The position numbers and the translations under genes were made by a program. From positions 614,501 through 678,500 of the forward strand of contig NZ_CP021112.1 of assembly GCF_002119765.1 (NCBI RefSeq): a DNA stretch of 64,000 nucleotides. The letters run 5' to 3'. This stretch comes from Pseudorhodoplanes sinuspersici. GTDB taxonomy: Bacteria > Pseudomonadota > Alphaproteobacteria > Rhizobiales > Xanthobacteraceae. The first letter of the stretch is position 1, and each line of letters begins with the position of its first letter. The notes under the pieces are model-generated. The model saw only the letters and a program-made list of their open reading frames with translations. It did no database searches and was not told the origin of the DNA. This document shows, piece by piece, positions 8,336-16,579 of the stretch.

Positions 8336-8635
8336 TCACACGGCAATGCGTGGAAAATCAGCCCTCGCATGCATTGTTGCGGCCTGTGCTCGCGCGCTTG
8401 CAAACATGGTGAGGTGCCAGGCGGATCGGATCTCGTCGAAGCGTAGGATGTAAAGCGCGCCGTCGTTGCCTTTGACCTTGCAGTAGCGATAATCAGAGCC
8501 GAACCACTGGTCGAGGAGTTCGACAACATTGACCAGTTTCCCGGTCAGACAAGACCTCCGGGGTACCTCCATCCCGCGAACTTCTTGGGTCTCGACCTCG
8601 ATTTGCAAACAAGCCTCCGCTGTCTCTACAGGCAC
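8336..8635 (-). CDS. Small protein of unknown function in the minus-strand prophage cassette
   Basis: Up to 99 residues; the start is uncertain (GTG 8635 or ATG 8572, the latter giving 78 residues). The central block LLDQWFGSDYRYCKVKGNDGALYILRFDE, then SAWHLTMF, has the balanced composition of a real protein and looks like a small beta-rich domain. It lies ~110 bp upstream of the HtrA-like gene on the same strand and is likely part of the same inserted cassette. I do not recognise a named family. Confidence 0.55.
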   Translation of the reverse strand: MPVETAEACLQIEVETQEVRGMEVPRRSCLTGKLVNVVELLDQWFGSDYRYCKVKGNDGALYILRFDEIRSAWHLTMFASARAQAATMHARADFPRIAV

Positions 8636-8669
8636 GCGGCTTATCTATGCACTCGATCACCTTCGATCC

Positions 8670-9326
8670 ATGCGCTTCACTTTAAAAACGGACGACGTCG
8701 CGCGGGGGTTGAGGGACACCGAGGGCGATGCGGCGCGCTCGGTTACCAGCGCCATGCTCAAGGTGACGGATGGCCTCAAGTCCGAACTGCGCGCCGACGT
8801 GGTCGACGCGGGGCTCGGCCAGCGTCTCGCCAACACCTGGCGCGGCAAGACCTATCCGGAGGGCGGCATCAGCCTGGAAGCCGCGTCGTTCGTCTGGTCG
8901 AAGGCGCCCAACATCGTGGATGCCATCGACCGCGGCGTGACCATCAAATCGAGTCGCGGCTTCTGGCTGGCGATACCGACCGCCGCAGCCGGCGTGAAGG
9001 GCATCAGCGCGACTGGCGCCATTAAGCGGATCACGCCGGGCGGCTGGGAGCGGCGCACCGGCATGCGGCTGCGCTTCATCTTCCGGCGCGGACAGCCATC
9101 GCTGCTCGTCGCCGACAACGCGCGGCTGAGCAAGAAAGGTTTGGCAAGGCCGAACGTCGGCCGCACGCGAGCGGGGGCGCAGTTCACGCGCTTGAAGGGC
9201 CGCTCGACCGTGGTGGTGTTCATCCTGGTGCCGCAAGTCACGTTGCGGAAGCGGCTCGATATTGCGGCTATCGCCCAGCGCTGGGCCGACCGCGTGCCGA
9301 ACGTGATCGCAAGCCATTGGAAATGA
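8670..9326 (+). CDS. Phage minor tail/neck protein, DUF6441-like
   Basis: About 218 residues from ATG 8670 (MRFTLKTDDVARGLRDTEGD). The pattern of an Ala/Arg-rich helix, then LGQRLANTWRGKTYPEGG, FVWSKAPNIVDAIDRGVTI, FWLAIPT and a C-terminal VFILVPQVTLRKRLDIAAIAQRW is found in proteins located between head-tail attachment and tail terminator genes in alphaproteobacterial phages, the place of gpZ in lambda. The long upstream frame to 8529 overlaps the minus-strand small gene and is less likely. Role in tail completion is inferred from position. Confidence 0.7.
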   Translation: MRFTLKTDDVARGLRDTEGDAARSVTSAMLKVTDGLKSELRADVVDAGLGQRLANTWRGKTYPEGGISLEAASFVWSKAPNIVDAIDRGVTIKSSRGFWLAIPTAAAGVKGISATGAIKRITPGGWERRTGMRLRFIFRRGQPSLLVADNARLSKKGLARPNVGRTRAGAQFTRLKGRSTVVVFILVPQVTLRKRLDIAAIAQRWADRVPNVIASHWK

Positions 9327-9412
9327 ACGTGAAGCACAGAGTAACCGCGGTCCTGATGACGCTCCTGTCGTTCATCTTCATTATCTCTGTACTGTTGACG
9401 AGCCTCCGGTGA
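9323..9412 (+). CDS. Candidate 29-residue membrane micropeptide
   Basis: ATG 9323 overlaps the stop of the preceding tail gene (ATGA) and the frame ends at TGA 9410-9412, overlapping the GTG start of the next gene (GTGA). The peptide starts MNVKHR and then runs as one hydrophobic helix (VLMTLLSFIFIISVLL) to a short polar end. The exact start-stop overlaps on both sides suggest it is translated by coupling. Function is unknown; a small membrane-active phage peptide is possible. It may also be only a bridge that couples the two flanking genes. Confidence 0.42.
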   Translation: MNVKHRVTAVLMTLLSFIFIISVLLTSLR

Positions 9413-9843
9413 CGAGCAAACGCGAACAGGTCCTTGATGCGGTCAAGGCTCTCGTTGCAGCAGCGCTCCCCGGCGCCGACGTGAAGCGCAACCTTGCCAA
9501 GGCCGAGCGCATCCCGCCTGATGGCCTGGTCATCGTCCGCGATGGCGACCCGGGAGAGCCCGAGGTGCTGCTCTCGCCGCTCCTCTACGTCTATACGCAC
9601 CGTATCCCGGTCGAGGTCGCAGCCTACGAGACCTCCTCGCAGCCGCGCGCGCAGGTCCTCGACGAGATGCTGGGCGCGATCGGCACAGCCGTCGCCGGCG
9701 ACCGCACGCTCGGCGGCCTCTGCGACTTCATCGAGGCGGAGGCCCCGGCCACCGACGATGTCGAGACCGCGGGCGCTCGCGCCGGTCGTTGGGCCGACGC
9801 TGCGATCGTCGCGGTCTACGGCACGACCGACCCGCTGAACTGA
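9409..9843 (+). CDS. Tail terminator/completion protein, gpU-like
   Basis: A 144-residue protein from GTG 9409. The layout (REQVLDAVKALVAAALPGADVKRN, PPDGLVIVRDGDPGEPEVLLSP, TYRIPVEV-like strand at residues ~58-75, then FIEAEAPATDD) is that of phage proteins often mislabelled acyl-CoA transferases, which form the ring ending the tail tube. Position before the tail tube gene agrees. An HNH endonuclease gene now separates the two. Confidence 0.72.
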   Translation: MTSKREQVLDAVKALVAAALPGADVKRNLAKAERIPPDGLVIVRDGDPGEPEVLLSPLLYVYTHRIPVEVAAYETSSQPRAQVLDEMLGAIGTAVAGDRTLGGLCDFIEAEAPATDDVETAGARAGRWADAAIVAVYGTTDPLN

Positions 9844-9864
9844 ACTTCACAACAGGGCCTGACA

Positions 9865-10368
9865 ATGAAACGCGAAGCGATTCCGCTCGCGCTGGTGCGT
9901 GAGCTCTTGGATTACGATCCAGAAACAGGGCTCTTTCGATGGCGGAAAAGTCCCGCTCACGGCGTGAAACCCGGAGATGTTGCCGGATATGACAACGGCC
10001 AAGGCTATCGCAAGATCACCATCAAGGGGCGCCATTTTCGCGCGCATCACCTCGCCTGGGCGATGATGCATGGCGGATATCCTGACGGCGTTGTCGACCA
10101 CATCAACGGAATCCGCGACGACAATCGCATTGTGAATCTACGGCTGGCGACCCGTTCGCAAAACAGTCAGAACAGGCGTTGTCACCGAAATAACCGAGCA
10201 GGCTTGAAGGGAGTGAGCTGGAGAGCGCGCGAGCGTCGTTGGCACGCGCACATCCGGGTCGACGGAAAACTTCTTCACCTTGGTTACTTCGCCACGCGAG
10301 AGGAAGCGCACGCGGCCTATGCCGCTGCCGCCAGAGAATACTTCGGCGAATTTGCGCGCGCCGCCTAA
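9865..10368 (+). CDS. HNH endonuclease with AP2-type DNA-binding domain
   Basis: A 167-residue free-standing homing-type endonuclease. Residues ~56-95 carry the HNH motif (H61/H62 before LAW, VVDHINGIRDDNRIVNLRLAT), and residues ~113-160 form an AP2/ERF-like DNA-binding domain (GLKGVSWRARERRWHAHI, GYFATREEAHAAY). It is inserted between tail terminator and tail tube genes without disrupting either. Such genes are selfish intruders common in phage late regions; some help packaging, but the usual packaging HNH lies beside terminase, not here. Confidence 0.92.
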   Translation: MKREAIPLALVRELLDYDPETGLFRWRKSPAHGVKPGDVAGYDNGQGYRKITIKGRHFRAHHLAWAMMHGGYPDGVVDHINGIRDDNRIVNLRLATRSQNSQNRRCHRNNRAGLKGVSWRARERRWHAHIRVDGKLLHLGYFATREEAHAAYAAAAREYFGEFARAA

Positions 10369-10409
10369 GCCGCTTCAGTTCTTCAAATTGAGAGAGAGGA
10401 GATATCCCA

Positions 10410-11351
10410 ATGGCTCGCGCCCGCGGAGCGAACTCGATCATGGCCGCTGCATTCGAGACCTCCTATGGGATTCCGCCGGCGAGTGGGTATCGCAAGTTGC
10501 CCTTTGTCTCGTCGGCGCTCGGCGATGAACAAAACCTGATTCCCAACGATCTCTTGGGCTACGGCCGAGAGCCCCAGCCTCCAAGTCGAGACATTGTCAG
10601 TAACGAAGGCGATGTCGTCGTCCCGGTTGACCTGCGCAACTTCGGCTATTGGCTGAAGCTCCTCCTCGGTACGCCGACCTCGGTCGACAACTCCGGCGTC
10701 TTCACCCACACCTTCGTGTCGGGCGCGCTCGCGCTGCCCTCCATGTCGATCGAGGTCGGGATGCCGGAAGTCCCGAGCTACGGCATGAACTTCGGCGTGC
10801 GCGCCAACTCGATGCGCATCCAGCTGCAGCGATCGGGCCTCCTCAACGCCACCATGAGCCTGATCGCGCAGGGCGAGACGAAGGCGGCTTCGTCCAGCGC
10901 CGGCAGCCCGACCGAGGCGGTGATCGAGCGGTTTTCTCAAGGTCTGGGCGAAATCAAGCGCAACGGCACCGCGCTCGGGCAGATCGTCTCGGCGGAGCTG
11001 ACCTATTCGAACAACCTGGACAAGGTCGAGGTGATCCGGCCGGACGGCCGCATCGAGGACGCCGACCCCGCCATGGTTGGCGTGTCGGGCACCGTCAATG
11101 TCCGCTTCGCCGACACCGTGCTGCTCGATCAGGCGGTCGCCGGCACTGCCTGCGAGCTCTCGTTCGGCTGGGCGATCAGCGCCGACAAGTCGCTGCTGTT
11201 CACCTTGCACGAAGTCTATCTGCCGAAACCGAAGCAGCCGATCAGCGGCCCGGGCGGCATCCAGGCGGCGTTCGCGTTCCAGGCCGCGGAAGACCCAACA
11301 CTGCAGAAGACCATGACCGTCGCACTCGAAAACGACGTGTCGACCTACTGA
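10410..11351 (+). CDS. Phage tail tube protein
   Basis: A 313-residue tube subunit starting at ATG 10410 behind GAGAGGAGA. N-terminal MARARGANSIMAAAFETSYG, then SRDIVSNEGDVVVPVDLRNFGYWLKLLLG, VEVGMPEVPSYGMNFGVRANSMRIQLQRSG in approximate order, and FTLHEVYLPKPKQPISGPGGI near the end match the lambda gpV-like tube family of alphaproteobacterial phages. It is followed by the tail assembly chaperone genes and tape measure, the conserved order for long non-contractile tails. No sheath gene is present, so a siphovirus-like particle is expected. Confidence 0.88.
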   Translation: MARARGANSIMAAAFETSYGIPPASGYRKLPFVSSALGDEQNLIPNDLLGYGREPQPPSRDIVSNEGDVVVPVDLRNFGYWLKLLLGTPTSVDNSGVFTHTFVSGALALPSMSIEVGMPEVPSYGMNFGVRANSMRIQLQRSGLLNATMSLIAQGETKAASSSAGSPTEAVIERFSQGLGEIKRNGTALGQIVSAELTYSNNLDKVEVIRPDGRIEDADPAMVGVSGTVNVRFADTVLLDQAVAGTACELSFGWAISADKSLLFTLHEVYLPKPKQPISGPGGIQAAFAFQAAEDPTLQKTMTVALENDVSTY

Positions 11352-11379
11352 TCTCACGTTTCCCGCAAAAGAGGCTCCA

Positions 11380-11733
11380 ATGCTCAAGCTGGCGTTCGAC
11401 CGCGAGCCGTTCTGGCTCAACTTGCTTCCTGGCGTGCGCGTTCAGTTCCGACCGATCACGGTCGCGGCCATCCTGCTCGCGCGCACTGCGGCCGCCGACG
11501 TGCTGCGCGCCGGCGGCGACGACGCCATGGTGAAGGCAGGCTGCGCCTTCACGCGCTCGCTTGCGCATTCCGGTATCGTCGCGTGGGAGGGCATCGGCGA
11601 CGCCGACGGCAATCCGGTCGAGCCGACGAAGGAGACGATCGACGCCGCGGTCGAGGTCTGGGCGCTGTTCGATGCCGTCGACCGTCTCTATGTCGGGCCG
11701 GCGCTTCTCCAGGACGCCGAAAAAAACGTCTGA
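11380..11733 (+). CDS. Tail assembly chaperone, lambda gpG-like
   Basis: A 117-residue protein (MLKLAFDREPFWLNLLPGVRVQF...) read in the zero frame. It ends AEKNV just after an A AAA AAC slippery heptamer. In lambda, gpG coats the tape measure during tail assembly, and a fraction of ribosomes slip back one base to make gpGT, which recruits the tube protein. Position between tube and tape measure genes and the slippery site support the call more strongly than the sequence itself. Confidence 0.85.
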   Translation: MLKLAFDREPFWLNLLPGVRVQFRPITVAAILLARTAAADVLRAGGDDAMVKAGCAFTRSLAHSGIVAWEGIGDADGNPVEPTKETIDAAVEVWALFDAVDRLYVGPALLQDAEKNV

Positions 11734-12032
11734 TCGCCCTCGCCGAGTGGCACTTCGGCGGGGGCGATGGCTATTGCGCCGCCTGCTCGTCAACGTGCTC
11801 CGCCTGTCCGTACACCGAGCACGCGCCGAAGACGCCGGAGGGCATCGCGGCCTGGGGCGTGCTCAAGCGCGCGGCCGGACAGGTTCGAGCCGTGATGGGC
11901 GGCGTGTACGCGCTCGACTTCGGGGCGGTGCTGCTGCTCGCCGACACCATGGGCGCCCTCAACACTCTGCTGGTCGAACTCCTTCCCGAGGTCGAGCCCA
12001 TCATCGTCCGCGCCTACGCCCGAGACTCTTGA
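11380..12032 (+). CDS. Tail assembly chaperone frameshift product, gpGT-like (-1 shift at 11721-11727)
   Basis: After slipping back one base on A AAA AAC, the ribosome continues in the overlapping frame with RLIALAEWHFGGGDGYCAACSS and ends at TGA 12030-12032, giving ~217 residues. The downstream frame has no own start with a ribosome site and reads as a real protein only from the slip point. It contains a Cys-rich patch (CAACSSTCSAC) followed by EHAPKTPEGIAAW and a hydrophobic helix (LDFGAVLLLADTMG). The tape measure ATG follows one base after this stop. This is the conserved G/GT arrangement. Confidence 0.85.
11721..11727 (+). promoter_or_regulatory. Programmed -1 ribosomal frameshift site (A AAA AAC)
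   Basis: The heptamer A AAA AAC sits exactly in the zero frame of the G gene, six nucleotides before its stop codon (GTC then TGA). The -1 frame is open for 101 further codons. Slippery heptamers of type X XXY YYZ at this place are the rule for tail chaperone genes. No clear downstream pseudoknot was checked. Confidence 0.85.
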
Positions 12033-12033
12033 A

Positions 12034-15000
12034 ATGAGCACCACGCAGGTCTCGATCCGCCTCGGCGTCGAGGGCAAGGCGGAGGTCAAGCGCGCCTTCG
12101 ACGAGGTCGGCAAAGCGGGGCAGGACGCGTTCCGCGGCGTCGCTGGCTCGATGGATGCCGCGGGCGCCGCGACCGACCGCGAGACGCAGCGCCTGCAGCG
12201 GCTGGCGCAAGCCGCCAAGCAGGCCGCCGCCGCCGACCAGGCGCAGCGCGGCTTCAATGCCGTCCTCGGCGTCGGCACCGGCGTTCCCAAGTCCGCGCGC
12301 GATTCCGCCGCCGTATTCGAGGAAGCAGCCAGGGCGGCGGAAGACCTTGCGGCCCGCACCGCGGCCTTGCGGGCACAGATCGACCCGCTCGGCGCCGCGC
12401 AGGCGAGGCTCAACGCCGAGATCGCCGAAGCCAACGCGCTGTTCAAGGCAGGCGCGATCTCCGCCACCGAGCAGGCTGCCGCGCACGCGCTGGCGCAAGC
12501 TCGGTACGACAACACGGCGAAGGCGCTCGGGGCGATCGGCAACACGGGCAAGCTGACGTCGAACCAGCTCGCCAACCTCAGCTTCCAGCTGAACGACGTC
12601 GTCGTCTCGCTCGCGAGCGGCCAGCAGCCCCTGATGGTGCTGATGCAGCAGGGGTCGCAGATCGCCCAGATCTTCGGCCCGGGCGCCGGCGTCACCGGCA
12701 TCCTGCGCGGCGTCTGGCAGGGCATCACCAGCCTGATCTCGCCGACGGTCGCCGTCGTCGGTGGCATTGCGGCGCTCGGCGCGGCGCTGGGTTACTCTTA
12801 CTACCGCTACATCGAGTCGCAGAAGGAGCTCGAGGTCGCGCTCGCCGGTACTGGCCGGGCAGTCGGCGCCACCGTCGGGCAGATCGAGCGCATCGCCGAG
12901 CAGTCGGCCTCTGCCGGCAATGTGTCGGTCGCGGCGGCGCGCGAGATGGAGGCCGCGTTCCTGCGCACCGGCAGGATTGCGGTCTCGCAGTTCGAAGGCC
13001 TGATCAAGGTCGTCAAGAACTACGCGCTGACGACCGGTACCGACGTCGGCACCGCCACCAAGGAGCTCGCGGGAGCCTTTGCCGATCCGGTCCGGGGCGC
13101 CGACACCCTCAACGACAAGCTCAATTTCCTCGACGACCGCACGCGCCAATATGTCCGCACGCTCGCCGAGCACAACGACCGCACCGGCGCGCAGCGGGTC
13201 CTCCTCGATGCCCTCAAGGGAAGCCTTGTCAACGCCTCTGAAGCGACCACCGCGCTGGGGCGCGCGTGGGACTTTGTCGGGCGGATGGCGTCGAACGCCT
13301 ATGACGCGATGGGGCGCGCGATCTCGCGCGTGCTTGATGGCGCGCCGCTTGACGAGCGGCTGCGACACCTGCAGCAGGAGCGCGCGCGTCTCCAGGCGCT
13401 GATCGAGAACCCACCGACCCGCTTTGCGGCCCAGGCCCGCAACTTCAACACGCGGATGCTGGCCGAGGTCGAAGCCGAGATCGCCAAGATCGAGGCGAAG
13501 CTTGCCAACATCGAGGTCCGGGCGAAGGAAGCGCGAGCCAACGAGCTTTCTGTCCGCGCCGGCACCGTGGCGCGCGAGCTGACTCCCGGCTTCGACGAGC
13601 TGCAGACGCTGAAGGCACGGCAGGCGCAGCTTCGCTCCGCGCTCGACGATCCGCTGGTCCGCCAGAAGGTTGCCGACCTCAAGCAGGTCGAAACCGCGTA
13701 TGATGCGGTTACGCGCGCGATCCGCACCTGGCTCGATCCGGCCGAGAAGGCGCGCCGCCTCGACGAACTCGAGATCAAGGCGCTCCAGGCCAAGACTCCG
13801 GCGCAGAAGGCTGCCATCGCCGAGGAGCGGCGGCGGCTCGAACTCGCCGGGCAGGCGATCCCTCTCGCCATCGCCGAAGCCGACATCACGCGCGCCGGCA
13901 CCAAGGCGCGCGCCGAGGCAACGCAGGCGCACATCGACCAGTCGCGCGTCGTCGAGGTTAACACCAGGGCGACGCTGGGCTTGGCGGATGCCTGGCTCAA
14001 GGGTGCGGCGGCGGCGCAGCAAGCAGAGGCGCGCCGCAGGGCCCTGACCGAGGCGGTCCAAAACGGTGTCGATGTCGAGACCCGCGCGCGCGAACTCCTG
14101 CGCGAGCAGATCGCCGAGCAGGCCGCGCAATCGGCCAAATCCGCGACTGATCTGACCGCGGAGGCCGCTGCCCAGCGCCGGCTCAACGATGCCGTCGCGG
14201 CCGGCACGATCTCAAGCGAGCAGGCCCAGCGCCTGATGCAGGTCGAGCAGGCGCTCCGCCCGCTGATCATCGCCCAGGCGCTCGCCGAAGGCGATGCGAA
14301 GACGACGCTCGCCCGCGTCATCGATGCTTTGCGCGGCGCCTATTCCAGATTGCACGGCGAGCAGGCGCGCGCCGCGGCGCTGCAGACGCTCGAAGGCCAG
14401 AAGAACCAGATCGAGCTCCTGCAGAAGCAGATCGAGCTCGTCGGCACGAGCGAGTCGCAGCGCGCGGTCATCATTGCCCAGCTGCAGGCCGAGCAGCAGC
14501 TGCGCCAGAAGGGCATCGAGCTCGCGAGCGCCGAAGGCCAGGCGATCCTCGCCAATGCCGGCTTCATCGAACGCCTCAACCAGGAACTCGCTCGCTCGCA
14601 GGGCGCGATGCAGTCGCTGCAGAGCATGACCGACACCACCTTCAACCACTTCGCCAACCTGATCGCGCAGGGCAAGACCGATTGGAAGTCCTGGGCTGAT
14701 GCGGGACGTGCGGCGCTCGCCGACATCGAGAAGGAACTCCTGAAGCTCGCGGTGCTGAACCCGCTCAAGAACTTCCTGTTCGGGACCAACCTCACCACGC
14801 TCAACAACGTCGGCGGCCTGTTCGGTGGCTTGTTCGGCTTCAAGTTCCACGAGGGCGGGGTCGTCGGCGTCGGCGGCACCCCGCATTGGGCGCCAGCACA
14901 GGTCTTTCGCAATGCGCCGCGGCTGCATGATGGCGCGTTTCTGTCGCCCGACGAAGTGCCTGCGATCCTCCAGCGCGGCGAGCGCGTGCTCAATCGCGCC

Positions 15001-15153
15001 GAGGCGGCCGCCTACGAGCGCGGCACGAAGGCCGCGCCGATCGTGCTGAACTTCGCGGTCACGACGCCGGACGCGGCCTCGTTCCGGCGGGCGCAAAGCC
15101 AGATCACCGCCGACATGGCCGCGGCGCTCCGGCGCGCGGAGCGCAACCTGTGA
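12034..15153 (+). CDS. Tail length tape measure protein, lambda-like
   Basis: A 1039-residue protein that sets tail length and is ejected with the DNA. It starts one base after the GT stop. N-terminal ~170 residues are helical (VKRAFDEVGKAGQDAFRGV...). A conserved block follows with LTSNQLANLSFQLNDVVVSLA and GQQPLMVLMQQGSQIAQIFGPG, then hydrophobic helices (ISPTVAVVGGIAALGAALGYS). Long Gln/Glu/Ala-rich coiled coils fill residues ~430-830. The C-terminus has the lambda tape measure end (FNHFANLIAQGKTDWKSWAD, LLKLAVLNPLKNFLFG). The stop overlaps the next GTG. By the rule of ~1.5 angstrom per residue, the tail would be near 150 nm. Confidence 0.94.
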   Translation: MSTTQVSIRLGVEGKAEVKRAFDEVGKAGQDAFRGVAGSMDAAGAATDRETQRLQRLAQAAKQAAAADQAQRGFNAVLGVGTGVPKSARDSAAVFEEAARAAEDLAARTAALRAQIDPLGAAQARLNAEIAEANALFKAGAISATEQAAAHALAQARYDNTAKALGAIGNTGKLTSNQLANLSFQLNDVVVSLASGQQPLMVLMQQGSQIAQIFGPGAGVTGILRGVWQGITSLISPTVAVVGGIAALGAALGYSYYRYIESQKELEVALAGTGRAVGATVGQIERIAEQSASAGNVSVAAAREMEAAFLRTGRIAVSQFEGLIKVVKNYALTTGTDVGTATKELAGAFADPVRGADTLNDKLNFLDDRTRQYVRTLAEHNDRTGAQRVLLDALKGSLVNASEATTALGRAWDFVGRMASNAYDAMGRAISRVLDGAPLDERLRHLQQERARLQALIENPPTRFAAQARNFNTRMLAEVEAEIAKIEAKLANIEVRAKEARANELSVRAGTVARELTPGFDELQTLKARQAQLRSALDDPLVRQKVADLKQVETAYDAVTRAIRTWLDPAEKARRLDELEIKALQAKTPAQKAAIAEERRRLELAGQAIPLAIAEADITRAGTKARAEATQAHIDQSRVVEVNTRATLGLADAWLKGAAAAQQAEARRRALTEAVQNGVDVETRARELLREQIAEQAAQSAKSATDLTAEAAAQRRLNDAVAAGTISSEQAQRLMQVEQALRPLIIAQALAEGDAKTTLARVIDALRGAYSRLHGEQARAAALQTLEGQKNQIELLQKQIELVGTSESQRAVIIAQLQAEQQLRQKGIELASAEGQAILANAGFIERLNQELARSQGAMQSLQSMTDTTFNHFANLIAQGKTDWKSWADAGRAALADIEKELLKLAVLNPLKNFLFGTNLTTLNNVGGLFGGLFGFKFHEGGVVGVGGTPHWAPAQVFRNAPRLHDGAFLSPDEVPAILQRGERVLNRAEAAAYERGTKAAPIVLNFAVTTPDAASFRRAQSQITADMAAALRRAERNL

Positions 15154-15737
15154 GCGGATTCCACGACGTGCGTTTCCCCGACGCGGTCGCGCGCGGCGCG
15201 ACCGGCGGGCCGGAATTCTCGACCGACATCATCGCGGTCGCCTCCGGCTTCGAGCAGCGCAACGTGAACTGGTCGGCGGCGCGCGCCAAGTACGACATCT
15301 CGACCGGCATCCGCACCCGCGAGCAGATGGCCGAGGTGATCGCCTTCTTCCGAGCCCGCAAGGGGCGTGCCTACGGCTTCCGCTTCCGCGACTGGAATGA
15401 TTTCGAGGGGGAGGCCGAACCGCTTGCACCGACGGCTGACCCGCTGATCTGGCAAATCACCAAGCAATACGCCTCCGGGCCCTCCGCGGAGCAGCGCGCC
15501 ATCACCAAGCCCGAGGCCGGCACCGTCATTGTCCGCGTGAACGGCAACCCGGTGTCGGTCGATGTCGACCACCTGACCGGCCTCGTCACGTTCAGCTCGG
15601 CGCCGGCCGCGCAGCCCTATGCCGACTTCCTGTTCGATGTGCCGGTGCGCTTCGACACCGATCACCTGCCCGTGGTCGCGGTCGCCTATCACATCCAGCA
15701 GGTTTCTTCGATCGCGCTGGTCGAAATCCGGTCCTGA
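15150..15737 (+). CDS. Tail tip protein, GTA gp12-like (DUF2460 family)
   Basis: A 195-residue protein from GTG 15150, overlapping the tape measure stop. It opens with GFHDVRFPDAVARGATGGPEFSTDII, then RNVNWSAARAKYDISTGIRTREQM and FFRARKGRAYGFRFRDWNDFEG, all typical of the family called TIGR02217/DUF2460. In the Rhodobacter GTA this is gp12, the distal tail protein that caps the tube. It opens a four-gene GTA-like tail-tip run. Confidence 0.92.
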   Translation: MSGFHDVRFPDAVARGATGGPEFSTDIIAVASGFEQRNVNWSAARAKYDISTGIRTREQMAEVIAFFRARKGRAYGFRFRDWNDFEGEAEPLAPTADPLIWQITKQYASGPSAEQRAITKPEAGTVIVRVNGNPVSVDVDHLTGLVTFSSAPAAQPYADFLFDVPVRFDTDHLPVVAVAYHIQQVSSIALVEIRS

Positions 15738-15739
15738 CC

Positions 15740-16579
15740 ATGAAGAACGTATCTGCCGCGCTCGCCGTCCACCTTGGCGGCGAGGTGACGACGCTTGCGA
15801 CATGCTGGCGCCTGGAACGCAACGACGGCTGGGTGCGCGGCTTCACGGACCACGACCGCAGCCTCGTCATCGATGGCGTGACCTATGTGGCCGCGACCGG
15901 CTTCCTTCCAAGCGCCATCAAGTCGGGCTCGGACCTCTCGGTCGACAATCTTGATGTCGATGGATTCCTCGACGACGAGGCGCTCAAGGCCGAAGATTTG
16001 ACTGCCGGCCTGTTCGACGGCGCGAGGATCGACATCTTCCTCGTCAACTGGGCCGACCTGTCACAAGGGCGAGTCCTCCTTCGCCGTGGCTGGCTCGGCG
16101 AGGTCAAGCGCGCCGACAACCGCTTCTCCGCGGAAATCCGCGGCATCGCGAACCGGCTGCAACAGGTCGCCGGCAAGCTCTATTCGCGGCTCTGCCGCAC
16201 CGACCTCGGCAGCGCCGAGTGCAAGGTCGTGCTCGGACCGTTGACCGACGAGCTTGCGATCTCGGCGGTATCGAGCGGAGACACCTTCACGGTGCCGACA
16301 GCTCGGCCGACCGGCTTCTACACCTTCGGCGTCTGCACGTTCCTGACCGGTGCGAACGCTGGCGCAGCCACCGAGGTGCTGCAGCACAACGGACAATCGA
16401 TCCAGCTGTTCACGCCGATGCCGCGGCCGATCGCAATTGGCGACCAGGTCCGACTCGTCGTCGGCTGCGACAAGACCCCGGAAACCTGTCACGCCCGGTT
16501 CGGGAACATCCTGAACTTCCGTGGCGAGCCGCACATCCCCGGCAACGACAAAGTCTTTTCCTATCCGATCAAGAGCTGA
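15740..16579 (+). CDS. Tail tip hub protein, GTA gp13-like (DUF2163, C-terminal Cys cluster)
   Basis: A 279-residue protein. The N-terminal half (LAVHLGGEVTTLATCWRLER, GFTDHDRSLVIDGVTYVAATGF, LRRGWLGEVKRADNRFSAEIRG) is the DUF2163 domain. The C-terminal part has LYSRLCRTDLGSAECKV and VGCDKTPETCHARFGNILNFRGEPHIPG; these cysteines bind an iron-sulfur cluster in the GTA gp13 and in related phage hub proteins. The role at the baseplate is known for the GTA; metal binding here is inferred from the cysteine pattern. Confidence 0.92.
   Translation: MKNVSAALAVHLGGEVTTLATCWRLERNDGWVRGFTDHDRSLVIDGVTYVAATGFLPSAIKSGSDLSVDNLDVDGFLDDEALKAEDLTAGLFDGARIDIFLVNWADLSQGRVLLRRGWLGEVKRADNRFSAEIRGIANRLQQVAGKLYSRLCRTDLGSAECKVVLGPLTDELAISAVSSGDTFTVPTARPTGFYTFGVCTFLTGANAGAATEVLQHNGQSIQLFTPMPRPIAIGDQVRLVVGCDKTPETCHARFGNILNFRGEPHIPGNDKVFSYPIKS

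Noticed and set aside
12001-14130. 709-residue open frame on the minus strand
   Set aside because: It lies fully opposite the tape measure gene and has the Arg/Gly/Leu-rich composition of a GC-rich antisense shadow.
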